This document shows positions 25,404-35,909 of a stretch of DNA of 64,000 nucleotides, piece by piece. The notes beneath the pieces were generated by a model that worked only from the letters and a program-made list of their open reading frames with translations, made no database searches and was not told where the DNA came from. Made by a program: the position numbers and the translations under genes. Each line of letters starts with the position of its first letter. The first letter of the stretch is position 1. Origin of the DNA: Staphylococcus sp. IVB6181 (GTDB lineage: Bacteria; Bacillota; Bacilli; Staphylococcales; Staphylococcaceae); NCBI RefSeq assembly GCF_025561445.1, contig NZ_CP095096.1, positions 599,822 to 663,821 of the forward strand. The letters run 5' to 3'.

Positions 25404-26801
25404 TTGGAAAGAAAATTAACTAAGTTTGAAAAGTATGCATTTGGTTTTGGTACAGTCGGAAAAGACGCAATCTTCAATATTGTCAGCCTGTTCTTGATGT
25501 TTTACATCACAGATATTGTCGGATTGTCTCCAGCGTTTGTCGGCGTATTATTCTTCGCTGCACGTATTTGGGATGCAATTAACGACCCGATCATGGGAAT
25601 GGTAGTTGATAATACACACAACCGTTTCGGTAAGTTCAAAACATGGCTGGTTATCGGAACATTAATTAACGCAGTAATCACAGTGTTGTTATTTACGAAC
25701 TTCAATTTTCCTGGCAACGGGATGTATATCTATATTTCAATCATTTATATTTTATGGGGTATGACCTATACAATCATGGATATTCCATATTGGTCATGGC
25801 TGCCGAACTTGACGAACAACCCGCGTGAACGTGAAGAAGTCGCAGTTGTACCGCGTTTCTTCGCAAGCTTTGCGGCATTTGTAATCGGAAGCTTCGGATT
25901 AATGTTTATCCATAAACTTGATGGCTGGTTAGGCGAACCTTTCAAAGGTGCAGGTATTTTCGCACTGGCGATTATTTGCAGTATTACGTTCTTGATCACT
26001 ATCGGAATTACAGTCTTCTGCGTACATGAAGATACAGAAATCGAAAGACAGAACGCAATCAAAATCCGTTTTAAAGACATTTGGCGTATTTTATTCAAAA
26101 ATAAAGAGCTGCTTGCGATTATCGGCGTGATTTTAGCATTCAACTTATGCGGTCAAATGATTAACGGTATTATCTTGTATTACTTTAAATATGTAGCGGG
26201 TGTAGAAAGTTTATTCTCAGTTTTCAACACAATGATTTTAATGGAAATGGGTTCATTGCTCATCTTCCCATACCTTGTTAAGAAATTCGGACGCAGTGCA
26301 GTCTTCAACTATGCGGTATTCGGAATCATCATCGGCCTTGTAGTAATTTTAGCAGCTGGATTCATCGCACCGCATGCGGCGATTTGGGTCATTATCGGAG
26401 GTGCTTGTATCCGCTTTGGTACAGGTACACTAGTTGGTATCAATACAGTTGCACTTGCGGACGTTATTGATTACAGTGAAGTAAAATTCGGTCAGCGTAA
26501 CGAGAGTGTCATCACATCTACACAAACATTCTTAGTGAAATTAGCACAAGCTTTTGCAGGTTTAAGTGTGGGTGTCGGACTTTCAATGATCGGTTATGTA
26601 CCAAACGTAGAACAAACAACAGATACGATTTGGGGTATCAGAATCGGAATGATCGGTGTACCTATCTTCTTTATCATTATTTGCAGTATTCTCTATCATA
26701 AAGCCTTCAACTTAAAAGGCGACTTCTTGAAAGACATTGAACAAACGTTAGAATACAAACGTAAAAGAGAGGGACGCGAACCGATTCATCGCGAATTATA
26801 A
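25404..26801 (+). CDS. lacP: GPH-family lactose permease
   Basis: A 465-aa sugar:cation symporter of the glycoside-pentoside-hexuronide family with about twelve membrane segments. [29 protein letters not shown] at the N-terminus and [29 protein letters not shown] are the family signatures. There is no fused IIA domain, unlike streptococcal LacS. AGAGG at 25391-25395 favours the TTG start at 25404 over GTG 25395. An AraC regulator and a beta-galactosidase follow, so it imports lactose unphosphorylated, as LacP does in S. xylosus. A cre site precedes it. Confidence 0.88.
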   Translation: MERKLTKFEKYAFGFGTVGKDAIFNIVSLFLMFYITDIVGLSPAFVGVLFFAARIWDAINDPIMGMVVDNTHNRFGKFKTWLVIGTLINAVITVLLFTNFNFPGNGMYIYISIIYILWGMTYTIMDIPYWSWLPNLTNNPREREEVAVVPRFFASFAAFVIGSFGLMFIHKLDGWLGEPFKGAGIFALAIICSITFLITIGITVFCVHEDTEIERQNAIKIRFKDIWRILFKNKELLAIIGVILAFNLCGQMINGIILYYFKYVAGVESLFSVFNTMILMEMGSLLIFPYLVKKFGRSAVFNYAVFGIIIGLVVILAAGFIAPHAAIWVIIGGACIRFGTGTLVGINTVALADVIDYSEVKFGQRNESVITSTQTFLVKLAQAFAGLSVGVGLSMIGYVPNVEQTTDTIWGIRIGMIGVPIFFIIICSILYHKAFNLKGDFLKDIEQTLEYKRKREGREPIHREL

Positions 26802-26813
26802 AAAGCCATAAAC

Positions 26814-26859
26814 AAAAGCAGTGCGCATGGATTAATACATTAATCAGGTCACTGCTTTT
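26814..26859. terminator. bidirectional terminator lacP / lacR
   Basis: AAAAGCAGTG pairs with CACTGCTTTT, with an inner GATTAAT/ATTAATC pairing. It lies between convergent genes. Confidence 0.85.
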
Positions 26860-26867
26860 GCATGGTT

Positions 26868-27710
26868 TTATGAATTTTTATGATTTAATTTCTCTGCACG
26901 GTAGGCAGAAGGAGAGAGATTGAAATGCGCAGTAAATGCTTTGGTGAATGGGACAGATTGTGCATAATCCAATTCCGAAGCGATTTCATAAATCGGCTTG
27001 TTGGTAAAGGTCAGCTCATGTGTAGCATAGCCCATTCGCAATTCTTTAAGATATTTACTTGGCGAAACGCCGAAGTGTTTAGTAAAGAGTTTGAATAATT
27101 TGCTGCGGCTGACATTAGCGAGTTTCGCTGCTTGATCTACAGTCGTCCGCTGACTTTTGAAGTTATTGTTGAAATATTCTAATGCGACTTTTAAATCTTG
27201 CGATGCGAGTTGTTCAGGTACTTCTATTGCTTTAGGATAACGCTGCGTAAGCAAGTACAACAGCTCTAGCAAGTGCTGGTTAAGCAGGATATCATGAGAT
27301 TCTTCTGTGATAATGCTGTTAGCGAGGACACAGATTCTGAAAATGAGCTTAAACAAGTCAGATGTGTCATGATTTTGATCGACATAATCATCTGCTAAAG
27401 TAGAACGGTTCAGGTAATTGAGCGCATGCGATCCGCTGAAACCGACCCACATATAATGCCATGGGATTTTGCCGGAAGAATAATATTTTACTTCCATGCC
27501 TTTTAGGAGTAAGAAGATATCTCCTTCTTTTAAATAATAAGTTGAACCATCAACGATGAACGTACCTCTGCCTTGAGTGACAATATGGAGTACAGCTGGT
27601 TTGGTGACGGTGTACTCAAAGCCGTTGCCTGCATATAATTTTTCCATGCCGCATTCATCGACTTGAGCTTCATAACTCAGTTTTTTAAATTTCGCCCAGA
27701 AGACTTGCAC
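26868..27710 (-). CDS. lacR: AraC-family regulator of lactose use
   Basis: A 280-aa activator. The N-terminal cupin-like effector domain includes LHIVTQGRGTFIVDGSTYYLKEGDIFLLLKG. The C-terminal AraC DNA-binding domain has two HTHs (VDQAAKLANVSRSKLFKLFTKHFGVSPSKYLKELRM and IYEIASELDYAQSVPFTKAFTAHFNLSPSAYR). The frame opens at TTG 27719, but that start touches the purine stretch GAGAG, so GTG 27710 fits better. It is divergent from lacH with 94 bp between starts. The S. xylosus LacR is the same type and activates lacPH. Confidence 0.88.
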   Translation of the reverse strand: MQVFWAKFKKLSYEAQVDECGMEKLYAGNGFEYTVTKPAVLHIVTQGRGTFIVDGSTYYLKEGDIFLLLKGMEVKYYSSGKIPWHYMWVGFSGSHALNYLNRSTLADDYVDQNHDTSDLFKLIFRICVLANSIITEESHDILLNQHLLELLYLLTQRYPKAIEVPEQLASQDLKVALEYFNNNFKSQRTTVDQAAKLANVSRSKLFKLFTKHFGVSPSKYLKELRMGYATHELTFTNKPIYEIASELDYAQSVPFTKAFTAHFNLSPSAYRAEKLNHKNS

Positions 27711-27804
27711 ATATTTCAACTCTCTTTCTTATATGATAAAGCCATTATACCATTTGCATTTGAGAAAAATATGGAATTTTAGAAATATTTTAGGAGGGTC
27801 TCAA
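27711..27804. promoter_or_regulatory. lacR-lacH divergent control region
   Basis: The region contains a possible lacH promoter, TTGCAT (about 27757) with a 17-bp spacer to TTTTAG, a poor -10 as expected for an AraC-activated gene. An excellent AGGAGGG lies before the TTG start of lacH. No cre consensus was found here. Confidence 0.45.
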
Positions 27805-30774
27805 TTGACTTTAGATTTACACTATAACTTAGATAAATTACATGTGAATACATTGCCATATGCAGCATACTTTATACCAAAACAAAATAATCCATCCGCT
27901 GATAATACAACTGAAAACAAAGTTGTGACAAATTTAACAGGAGATTGGAATTTCGGATTCTTCGAAAGTATTGAAGACTTTGAATCCAGCCGAACAAAAG
28001 CTGCACAAACATTGCCGGTGCCATCTGTTTGGAACTTGCATGGCTTCGATCAAACACAATATGTAAACATAAAATACCCGATTCCGTTTGATCCGCCATA
28101 TGTACCAAAGGAGAATCCTTGCGGCTATTATGAACGTACTTTCAATATTGATTCAGTCTATGACAAAGACAATCAATTTGTCCTAAACTTTGAAGGGGTA
28201 AGCAGTGCATATTATGTTTGGATTAATGGCAAGTTTGTCGGTTACAGCCAAGTTTCACACAGTGCTTCTCGCTTTGATGTGACTGAATTTGTCAAAGGAG
28301 GCAAGAATAACATCGAAGTCTTAGTTGTGAAATATTCAGATGGTACGTATTTTGAAGACCAAGATATGTTCCGCCATTCAGGTATTTTCAGAGATGTTTA
28401 TATTGTAGAACGTCCCAATGATCGTATTGAAGACTTTGTGATTCAAACGAAAATAAAAACAAGAAAACAAACGGGACAAGTGCATTTAAATGTGACAGAT
28501 ACACACGGCAAGCCGAACTACACAGCATCGCTGTATGATGCTGAAGGTGCATTAGTAGCTGAAGATGTCAAAAGCAATCGAAAAGGCGACATCGTTATCA
28601 ATGTAGAGCATGCACAGTATTGGAGTGCAGAAACACCTTATCTTTATCAGCTTGTTATCAAAACAGAGGATGAAATCATTACACAACAAGTCGGATTGAG
28701 AGAAGTTGAAATTAAGAAGCAGCAGCTGTGGATTAACGGCAAATCTGTTAAATTACGCGGTTCCAACTATCATGACAGCAACCCTCAAACAGGTTATGTA
28801 TTAACAGAAGCACAAATGCATGAAGATTTAACATTAATGAAACATGCGAACTTCAACGCGATTCGTACAGCACATTATCCTAAAGCACCGCGCTTCTATG
28901 AACTCGCAGATGAATACGGCTTCTATGTGATGAGTGAAGCGGACTTAGAAACACATGGTGTTGTTTTATTCTACGGTGATGAAAATACGAAAGACTTTAA
29001 TATTATCGCAGATGACCCGCAATATGAAGCACCGATTTTAGACCGAATCGAAGCATCTATTGTGCAATTGCGCAACTTCTCATCTGTCATTATGTGGTCT
29101 TTAGGCAATGAATCAGGTTATGGTGTGAATATCGAAAAAGCAGCAAAATCAGCTAAAGATTTAGATGCGACACGTCCGATTCATTATGAGAGTGCCTTTT
29201 ATGCTGAAGGCGGGGAAGACTTCTCTAAATTAGATATGATCAGCCGTATGTATCCGTCTCCAGAAGAAATCAAAGAACGTTATTTAGAGAATAAGAAAGT
29301 GAAACAGCCATTCATCTTATGTGAATATGCGCATGCAATGGGGAACTCTCCAGGCGGATTAGCAGAGTATCATCAATTGTTAGAAGACTATCCAAGCTTT
29401 ATCGGTGCCTTTGTTTGGGAATGGTGCGATCATGCGATTGATATCGGCGAAACAGATGCAAATGCACCGGTTTATCGTTACGGCGGCGACTTCGGCGAAG
29501 TACTGCATGACGGCAACTTCTGTGTGGACGGTATTGTAAGTCCTGACAGAACACCGCATGAAGGTTATTATGAATTCCAGCAAGTGAATCGTCCGGTGAT
29601 TTTAACGAAACACCGCAACCATCAACTGACATTCTATAATCGCTTAGATTTCATCAATGCTGAAGAAGTTGTTGCATTAGGCTTTACTTTCACAACGACA
29701 ACAGGCGAAATCTATGAAGAACAAGTAGTGTTAGAAGATTTCAAACCAGATACAGAAACAACAATTGATTTGACACAAATTGCAGATGCAGAAGTATTAA
29801 ATCAATTAAGCGATGTATTAGTAGAGTATGTACGTACAGCAGATCAAACTGTAGTCGGTCATGACCAAGTGGTTGCAGAGCGTTTGCAATTTGTACCGGG
29901 CGGATTTGACGCAGCTTCTGATTTGAAAGTCAATGTGGATGACACAGCACACACAATTGAAGTCATCGGCGACCAAACACAGTTTGTATTTGATACAACA
30001 ACAGCTGCACTGACATTCGCTAAAGCAGATGACAGTATTCTGCTTCATGAACCTACCGCTGTCAGTATTTGGCGTGCACCTACAGACAATGATATTTATG
30101 TACGTCCGGATTGGGAAGAAATGGGTTACCAGCATGCTTATACACGTGTATATGATTATAATATTGTGAAGAGCGAAAAAGCTGTAAGTATCCGATTTGA
30201 TATTAGTATCGTGAATCACCGTGTACCGAAAATTTTAGAAGGTACTTTGACATGGCAAGTACAAAATGATGGCAACATTGATGCAGCACTGCGCTTGGAT
30301 AAAGATCCGCGTATGCCGTTCTTGCCGCGTATCGGTTTAGAATTCAAACTTGCAAAAGATTTCGAGCGTTTAGCTTATTACGGACAAGGACCTTTCAGCA
30401 GCTACAGCGATAAACAACTGGCAAGCCACTTAGGTTACTTCGTATCAAGTGTGAAAGAGAACTTCTGGCCGCATATTCGTCCGCAAGAAGACGGCAGCCA
30501 TTATAATACAACGTTTGTTAAAGTTGAAAACAACGTGTCGCAACTGACATTCAATGCAGCAACTCCGTTCAGCTTCAACGCAAAACCATATTCAGATCAA
30601 CAGCTGACTGAGGTAGAACATGCTGATCAATTAGTATCAGAAGGTTATACGTTTATCAATATCGATGCAGCACAAAGCGGTATCGGCACAAACAGCTGCG
30701 GACCTGAATTGCCAGAACGCTACCGTTTGAATGCAGACCATTACGACCTTGAATTTACAATCAGTTTCAACTAA
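27805..30774 (+). CDS. lacH: beta-galactosidase, GH2 (LacZ/LacH type)
   Basis: A 989-aa cytoplasmic glycoside hydrolase family 2 enzyme that splits lactose to glucose and galactose. The order is sugar-binding jelly roll, Ig-like domain, TIM barrel, second Ig-like domain and C-terminal beta-sandwich. The acid/base is Glu436 (WSLGNESGYG) and the nucleophile Glu507 (ILCEYAHAMGNSPGG). AGGAGGG supports a TTG start at 27805; the longer frame upstream has no site. It is divergent from lacR. With lacP it replaces the tagatose-6-phosphate lactose pathway of S. aureus. Confidence 0.95.
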   Translation: MTLDLHYNLDKLHVNTLPYAAYFIPKQNNPSADNTTENKVVTNLTGDWNFGFFESIEDFESSRTKAAQTLPVPSVWNLHGFDQTQYVNIKYPIPFDPPYVPKENPCGYYERTFNIDSVYDKDNQFVLNFEGVSSAYYVWINGKFVGYSQVSHSASRFDVTEFVKGGKNNIEVLVVKYSDGTYFEDQDMFRHSGIFRDVYIVERPNDRIEDFVIQTKIKTRKQTGQVHLNVTDTHGKPNYTASLYDAEGALVAEDVKSNRKGDIVINVEHAQYWSAETPYLYQLVIKTEDEIITQQVGLREVEIKKQQLWINGKSVKLRGSNYHDSNPQTGYVLTEAQMHEDLTLMKHANFNAIRTAHYPKAPRFYELADEYGFYVMSEADLETHGVVLFYGDENTKDFNIIADDPQYEAPILDRIEASIVQLRNFSSVIMWSLGNESGYGVNIEKAAKSAKDLDATRPIHYESAFYAEGGEDFSKLDMISRMYPSPEEIKERYLENKKVKQPFILCEYAHAMGNSPGGLAEYHQLLEDYPSFIGAFVWEWCDHAIDIGETDANAPVYRYGGDFGEVLHDGNFCVDGIVSPDRTPHEGYYEFQQVNRPVILTKHRNHQLTFYNRLDFINAEEVVALGFTFTTTTGEIYEEQVVLEDFKPDTETTIDLTQIADAEVLNQLSDVLVEYVRTADQTVVGHDQVVAERLQFVPGGFDAASDLKVNVDDTAHTIEVIGDQTQFVFDTTTAALTFAKADDSILLHEPTAVSIWRAPTDNDIYVRPDWEEMGYQHAYTRVYDYNIVKSEKAVSIRFDISIVNHRVPKILEGTLTWQVQNDGNIDAALRLDKDPRMPFLPRIGLEFKLAKDFERLAYYGQGPFSSYSDKQLASHLGYFVSSVKENFWPHIRPQEDGSHYNTTFVKVENNVSQLTFNAATPFSFNAKPYSDQQLTEVEHADQLVSEGYTFINIDAAQSGIGTNSCGPELPERYRLNADHYDLEFTISFN

Positions 30775-30801
30775 AAGCTGTAAAAGCTTATCAAAATAAT
30801 A

Positions 30802-30842
30802 AAGCATCAGAAGGCGATAACAATGCCTTCTGATGCTTTTTC
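30802..30842. terminator. bidirectional terminator lacH / fbp
   Basis: A perfect 14-bp stem, AAGCATCAGAAGGC / GCCTTCTGATGCTT, ends in T5 and lies between convergent genes. Confidence 0.92.
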
Positions 30843-30854
30843 ATTTTCTAATCA

Positions 30855-32807
30855 TTATTCTGTATAACGGTGGTACATCAATTCTTTTAAGTTGCTGATT
30901 TCTTCTTTGATCAATTGACCTGTATTTGTGTCACGGATGCGTTTACGCTGTAATTCTTTGTCCACTAAACGTTTTGTGGAAAGCTCATCTGCACCATAGC
31001 GCAATACATTTTCTTTCGTATTGAAATGCTGATGTGCAACCAGCTGCATGCCATACGAATTGTACAATAATGTATAACCAGCAATACCTGTTGTTGATTG
31101 GTATACCTTAGAGAAGCCGCCGTCAATGACAATCATTTTGCCGTCAGCTTTAATCGGATCTTCGCCGTCGATTTCTTTGACTGGTGTGTGGCCGTTAATG
31201 ATATGGCCTTGTTCAGGGTCTAAGTCGAAGTCTTTAAGCAATTTGCCGACAACTTCTGGGTCTTCTCGTAATGAATAGTATGGGTTTTTCTCTTCTTTAT
31301 GTGTTGCTTTATCTTTAATAAAGTAACGTTCGAATGTAGTCATTGCACGTTTGCCGAAGAGGGATGAATATTTCCCAGTCCATAAATACCAAACTAAGTC
31401 AGTAGCTAAGTCATCTGTTACGTCTTTGTTTCTGAATGCTTTACGCATATATGCTTCAAATTGGTCTAACAGTTGACGTCCTGAATAAAATTCACCGTTG
31501 ATTTCCATACCTTCCATTTTACCGTTCTCATCAATCGGAATGCAGCCGTGGATTAATAAGTTGCCGTTGTATGGCAGGTATAAGGAACCTTTATCCATTA
31601 AGAAAGTCATATGGCGTTTTAATTTCTCAGATTCTTGTACAGAGATTAATAATTTATCAATGACTTCTTGTTCTTCTGGCAATAATTGTGCTGGGTCTTT
31701 CGGATCTACTGTCACGAAACATGTATCTGTCAGTTCATGTGTTTGGCCATGTAATGTGTAAGTCAAATTATCATAGTCGACATGTTCTAATACCAGACGT
31801 TCTTCCATTTCAAATGATGGACGGCGTTTGATAATCGGCATTTCTAATTTAAATTGAATCATCGCAATCGCTTGATGGATTTTCGTGATTTGAAGCTGCT
31901 CTTGTTCTGATAAGTTAGAATCAGAACGTAATTTAGGGCGAAAGGCAGGGTTGTCGCCGTAATATTTCTCAGCTAAGTTTAATAGCGGTCTTAAGTTGAT
32001 ACCATAGGCATCTTCCACAATATTCAAGTTGTCGTAACGTGCACAAATACGCAAGATGTTTGCTAAACATACGCGTGAACCTGCATAAGCACCGATCCAA
32101 ATCGCATCATGGTTGCCCCATTGAATATCTACAGAGTGATAGTTGATCAATGTTTCTACGATTTTCTCTGGTTCAGGACCACGGTCGTAAATATCTCCGA
32201 CAACGTGCAGATGGTCTACAACTAAACGTTGAATTGTATATGAAAGACCGATAATTAAATCATCAGCTTGTTGTGTTTCGATGATTTGATTCATCAATGT
32301 ATTGTAATAAGGTGTTTTGTTTTCAAGTTCATTGGTTTTATAAAGTAATTCTTCAATGATATACACAAACTTTTTAGGCAAGGCTTTGCGCAGTTTAGAG
32401 CGTGTATATTTAGAAGCGGAATATTGAACCATTTGAATCATTTGGTCAATACGTTTTTCATACCAACGATTTAAAGGTTCTTTGGTATCGAAGCTGCTTT
32501 TCACCATTTTCAGTTTTTCTTCAGGGTAGTAAATCAAAGCAGTAAAGTCGCTGATTTCTTGATTAGACAATTTGTCTTTGAAGATATCATTTACTTTGGT
32601 GCGGACATTTCCAGAACCATTGCGCAATACATGCTGGAATGAATCGAATTCGCCATGCAAGTCGCTGACAAAGTGTTCTGTGCCTTTTGGTAATTCTAAG
32701 ATAGATTCAAGGCTGATAATCTCAGATGCAAGTTGTTCTTCGTGATTGAATTTCTCCGCAAGCAAGTCAAAATATTTATGTTTTAGTTCACGTTCGTTGG
32801 TAATCAT
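30855..32807 (-). CDS. fbp: fructose-1,6-bisphosphatase, class III
   Basis: A 650-aa gluconeogenic enzyme of the Firmicute-specific class III, a metallophosphatase fold unrelated to E. coli Fbp. Metal and phosphate motifs are [10 protein letters not shown] (about 43-52), [13 protein letters not shown] (about 198), WGNHDAIW (about 230) and INGHTPVK. Length is that of B. subtilis Fbp. AGGAGG precedes the ATG. A cre-like sequence lies upstream. It is monocistronic and convergent with lacH. Confidence 0.95.
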   Translation of the reverse strand: MITNERELKHKYFDLLAEKFNHEEQLASEIISLESILELPKGTEHFVSDLHGEFDSFQHVLRNGSGNVRTKVNDIFKDKLSNQEISDFTALIYYPEEKLKMVKSSFDTKEPLNRWYEKRIDQMIQMVQYSASKYTRSKLRKALPKKFVYIIEELLYKTNELENKTPYYNTLMNQIIETQQADDLIIGLSYTIQRLVVDHLHVVGDIYDRGPEPEKIVETLINYHSVDIQWGNHDAIWIGAYAGSRVCLANILRICARYDNLNIVEDAYGINLRPLLNLAEKYYGDNPAFRPKLRSDSNLSEQEQLQITKIHQAIAMIQFKLEMPIIKRRPSFEMEERLVLEHVDYDNLTYTLHGQTHELTDTCFVTVDPKDPAQLLPEEQEVIDKLLISVQESEKLKRHMTFLMDKGSLYLPYNGNLLIHGCIPIDENGKMEGMEINGEFYSGRQLLDQFEAYMRKAFRNKDVTDDLATDLVWYLWTGKYSSLFGKRAMTTFERYFIKDKATHKEEKNPYYSLREDPEVVGKLLKDFDLDPEQGHIINGHTPVKEIDGEDPIKADGKMIVIDGGFSKVYQSTTGIAGYTLLYNSYGMQLVAHQHFNTKENVLRYGADELSTKRLVDKELQRKRIRDTNTGQLIKEEISNLKELMYHRYTE

Positions 32808-32830
32808 TTTTTCCTCCTGGACTCAATAAT

Positions 32831-32846
32831 AATAGCGCTTACATTT
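32831..32846 (-). promoter_or_regulatory. cre-like site upstream of fbp
   Basis: Read on the minus strand, TGTAAGCGCTATTA matches the cre consensus except near the last two bases and keeps the palindromic core AGCGCT. It is about 30 bp before fbp. Confidence 0.4.
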
Positions 32847-33027
32847 GATTATTGTACTTTTTTTAAAATTTTTCAATGGTCGCGACTGAAAAGATGAAAA
32901 AAAGATAGAATCCATGAAGAAAATATGGCTATTGTAAAGCAATTTTCAAAATCAGTTTAAAAAAACAAGGAGGCTTTAATCAATTATGTTAAGATAAAAA
33001 ATGAATAAAGTATACATAGGAGGTACT

Positions 33028-33885
33028 ATGACAACATTACTCTCAGTTCAGAATTTGACAAAACAATTTACCGACAGCCGTTTCTTTATCAACGATGTTT
33101 CATTTGAAGTGAATGCAGGGGAAATCGTTGCGCTGATTGGTAAAAATGGTTCAGGCAAATCTACATTAATTCGTATGATTACAGGCAGTTATACTGTCGA
33201 CAGCGGTCAGATCAATTTCTTCGGCAAACAAGTGACACCCAAAGATACAGTTTATAAAAATGACATAGGCGTTGTCTTTGATGCGATGAACTTTCCGAAG
33301 AAGATGACTATTTTAAAATTGGAGAAAGTATTTCAAGCACTGTATCAAAACTGGGACAGCAATTACTTCTTCAATTTGATTAAACAATTTGAATTGCCGG
33401 CAGGACAACTGGTTAAAGATTTTTCAAGAGGTATGTCGATGAAGCTGATTATGGCAGCTGCTTTGTCGCATGAGACGAAGTTGTTAATCCTTGATGAAGC
33501 GACAGCGGGATTAGATGCGGCTAGTCGAGATGAGATTCAAGAGGAAATCGAAAAGTTCGTTCATCAGCAACAGCACGGTGTGCTTTTGACATCGCATATT
33601 GCGGAAGACATCGAACGATTAGCGACACATTTGATTTTTATCAAAAACGGGGAAATCTTTGCGAAAATAGAGAAGAAAGACTTATTTGAACATTATAGTA
33701 TTGTAAAATGTGAACAAGCTGAATTTGATAAGTTAGAATATGATGATGTTTTAGCCGCAAAAGAACATTTAGGGGAAATAGAAGCGGTTGTCATCCATAA
33801 TGCACGGACAGCACAATTGCCTCTCCAACCGATTCAGCACATTGATGAGGTCAACAAAATTATTTTGAGAGGTGAGTACCGATGA
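33028..33885 (+). CDS. ABC transporter ATP-binding protein
   Basis: A 285-aa ATPase. Walker A is GKNGSGKST (about 36-44), the signature is the unusual FSRGMSMKL and Walker B is LLILDEATAGLD. The C-terminal extension after the ATPase core is typical of the BcrA/YtrB/PmtA-like branch that pairs with ABC-2-type permeases. AGGAGG at 33018-33023 favours ATG 33028 over ATG 33001. It overlaps the permease gene by four bases. Candidate roles are export of peptides or drugs; a pmtAB-like pair is possible, but no GntR regulator or second pmt pair is present. Confidence 0.85.
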   Translation: MTTLLSVQNLTKQFTDSRFFINDVSFEVNAGEIVALIGKNGSGKSTLIRMITGSYTVDSGQINFFGKQVTPKDTVYKNDIGVVFDAMNFPKKMTILKLEKVFQALYQNWDSNYFFNLIKQFELPAGQLVKDFSRGMSMKLIMAAALSHETKLLILDEATAGLDAASRDEIQEEIEKFVHQQQHGVLLTSHIAEDIERLATHLIFIKNGEIFAKIEKKDLFEHYSIVKCEQAEFDKLEYDDVLAAKEHLGEIEAVVIHNARTAQLPLQPIQHIDEVNKIILRGEYR

Positions 33886-34544
33886 AGGGCATGATTTATA
33901 GTCAATATTATGTTACAAAAAATATGCTGATTTTATATCTGATTTTTGCTTTATTGGCAGGTATCTTTTTTACTGTTTTGGGGAATGAAGATTCCGCTAA
34001 CTTTGTGGCAATCATTATTATCGCTTTTACGGTAACTGCACCGACAGATAATTTGAAAAATGAAGCCGCAGCAAATTGGTATAAGTACGCCATTACCATG
34101 CCAGTAACTCGCAAACAAATTGTACTAGGGCATTATGCGTATTACTTCATTACAGTAGGTCTCGGTTTAGTAGTCGCATTAGTCATCTTTGCGGTACGTT
34201 TAATGATAGGCATGAATAATCTGACACAAGTTATTGCAGCACTTTTTATAGGTATATCCATCAGCTTTTTGCTTTCGCTGTTATACCCGTTTACTTATGC
34301 GGTAGGATCAGATAAGTCCAATCTGATTCAGATGGTCATTACTGTACTTCTCGTTGTGATTTATATTGCCTTTAATGTCGTTACATTATTAATCGGCGGT
34401 ATGATTTATGGAACTGGAGAAGCAGCTATGCATCATGCGGTATTTGAAATCAGCCGAACTTTCTTATTCTTAATCTTTTCTTTCCTTATTGCACTCGGAG
34501 GCTATCTGTTTGCGGTGCATAAATTCAATAAACAAAACTTTTAA
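33882..34544 (+). CDS. ABC-2-type permease partner
   Basis: A 220-aa membrane protein with six hydrophobic segments. It includes the loop TAPTDNLKNEAAANWYKYAITMPVTRKQIVLGHY, typical of the ABC-2 permeases in which a short KYxxxxPxxRxxIV motif follows the second helix. It overlaps the ATPase gene (ATGA), so the two are translationally coupled. It completes a simple two-gene exporter. The substrate is not predictable. Confidence 0.82.
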   Translation: MKGMIYSQYYVTKNMLILYLIFALLAGIFFTVLGNEDSANFVAIIIIAFTVTAPTDNLKNEAAANWYKYAITMPVTRKQIVLGHYAYYFITVGLGLVVALVIFAVRLMIGMNNLTQVIAALFIGISISFLLSLLYPFTYAVGSDKSNLIQMVITVLLVVIYIAFNVVTLLIGGMIYGTGEAAMHHAVFEISRTFLFLIFSFLIALGGYLFAVHKFNKQNF

Positions 34545-34556
34545 GCAAAATAAAGG

Positions 34557-34593
34557 AGCACGTTGACTGAGTTATCAGTTGGCGTGCTTTTTA
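34557..34593 (+). terminator. terminator of the ABC pair
   Basis: AGCACGTTGACTGA pairs with TCAGTTGGCGTGCT around GTTA and is followed by T4. Confidence 0.8.
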
Positions 34594-34647
34594 AAATAGC
34601 TTCAATTATTAAATTAAGTGCAACACCTTATCATTGAAAAGTTCATA

Positions 34648-34675
34648 TTGACAAAATTCATTTGTTCGGTAAAAT
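34648..34675 (+). promoter_or_regulatory. promoter of the MFS/HTH pair
   Basis: TTGACA (34648-34653) and TAAAAT (34670-34675) with a 16-bp spacer, 37 bp before the MFS start. Confidence 0.6.
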
Positions 34676-34712
34676 AAATTTTAACGAAGTTTAACAACAT
34701 GAGGTGACATCT

Positions 34713-35903
34713 ATGAATAAGAATGGCATATATTTAGCAACAGGAAGAATATTCTCTTCAATAGGAGATAGTATCTATAGTTTAACGATAGTGTGGTATA
34801 TCTATCATTTGACTCATAATACGATATATACTGGCATAGCATTTTTATTAATGTACACTGCTCAGGCACTGCATTTTTTATTTGGACCTATAATTAAGAG
34901 GTTACATAAAAAGAATTTATTGGTTTATACACAATTACTTCAGTTTGTACTAATGTGTATCATTCCTATCGCGATTATTTTAAAATTTGAGAGTCTATTT
35001 TTAATATTGGGTGTTATATTTTTAGTGTCGATTTTAGAGAATATCGAAGGTACAACTGAAATGAGTATTGTACCGAGTCTTATTGGTAAACAATATGTAG
35101 CAAAATATAATGCAATGATTAATAGTGCCCAACAAGTAGTTAATGTTATGATGACGTGTACCTTTTCGCTTATTATTGTCTATGTTTCGGTAGAAAATAT
35201 TTATTTGTTTAATGCGTTTACATTTTTACTTGCGTTTATATTATTTATGAAACTGAATTATGATCATAGTCTACAAGTGATTAATGAAGAACCTGCCGGC
35301 TATTTAATTGGTTTGAGGGAAGGATTTAGATATTTCAAAACCTCTGTTTTTATTTGGATAACCTTACCATTAGCACTGGTAAATGGAGTATTAAGCGGAG
35401 TGAATGCAATTATACCTAAATACGCTGAAGAATTATGCAATCCGAATAGCTATGGATGGTTGATATTTTCGATTTCATGCGGTTTGTTGATAGGTAGTAT
35501 AGTTAGTCAATATTTTGCAAAATGTAAACTGGGGAAATTAGTTTCCATAGCTTCATTCGTTATTTTCTGTTTACTATCTTTAGCATATTTTGTAAATCAT
35601 ATTGTAATATCAATTATTATTTTAGGACTTTCCTTAATACCTTTAGGGGTTATTAACATGATGCTTTTAACTTTTACACAAACCAATGCAGATGAAAAGT
35701 ATTTATCAAGAGTAATGTCTATTTCAGAAAGTTTGTTATTTGTTATGATGCCTTTTGGAGCAATTTTAGGAGGAGTGGCCGCGCAATTATGGCATGCCTC
35801 GATAGTAATAATAGTGGCAGCTTTTACTTTCTTATGTATTAGTCTATTATTTATGTTGAAGCGGAGATTAAACGACTTGCCGCCAATTGTAAAAAAGGAA
35901 TGA
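34713..35903 (+). CDS. MFS transporter, probable drug efflux
   Basis: A 396-aa major facilitator with about twelve hydrophobic segments, of the MefA/Bcr-like enterobactin-exporter/macrolide-efflux MFS type (MFS_3-like); SIGDSIYSLTIVWYIYHLTHN at the N-terminus is typical. ATG 34713 sits behind GAGGTG. It is followed six bases later by a small HTH protein. Codon use (ATA, AGA, AGG, TTA) and AT-richness differ from neighbours such as fbp and lacH, which suggests acquisition by transfer. The substrate is unknown. Confidence 0.8.
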   Translation: MNKNGIYLATGRIFSSIGDSIYSLTIVWYIYHLTHNTIYTGIAFLLMYTAQALHFLFGPIIKRLHKKNLLVYTQLLQFVLMCIIPIAIILKFESLFLILGVIFLVSILENIEGTTEMSIVPSLIGKQYVAKYNAMINSAQQVVNVMMTCTFSLIIVYVSVENIYLFNAFTFLLAFILFMKLNYDHSLQVINEEPAGYLIGLREGFRYFKTSVFIWITLPLALVNGVLSGVNAIIPKYAEELCNPNSYGWLIFSISCGLLIGSIVSQYFAKCKLGKLVSIASFVIFCLLSLAYFVNHIVISIIILGLSLIPLGVINMMLLTFTQTNADEKYLSRVMSISESLLFVMMPFGAILGGVAAQLWHASIVIIVAAFTFLCISLLFMLKRRLNDLPPIVKKE

Positions 35904-35909
35904 AAAACT

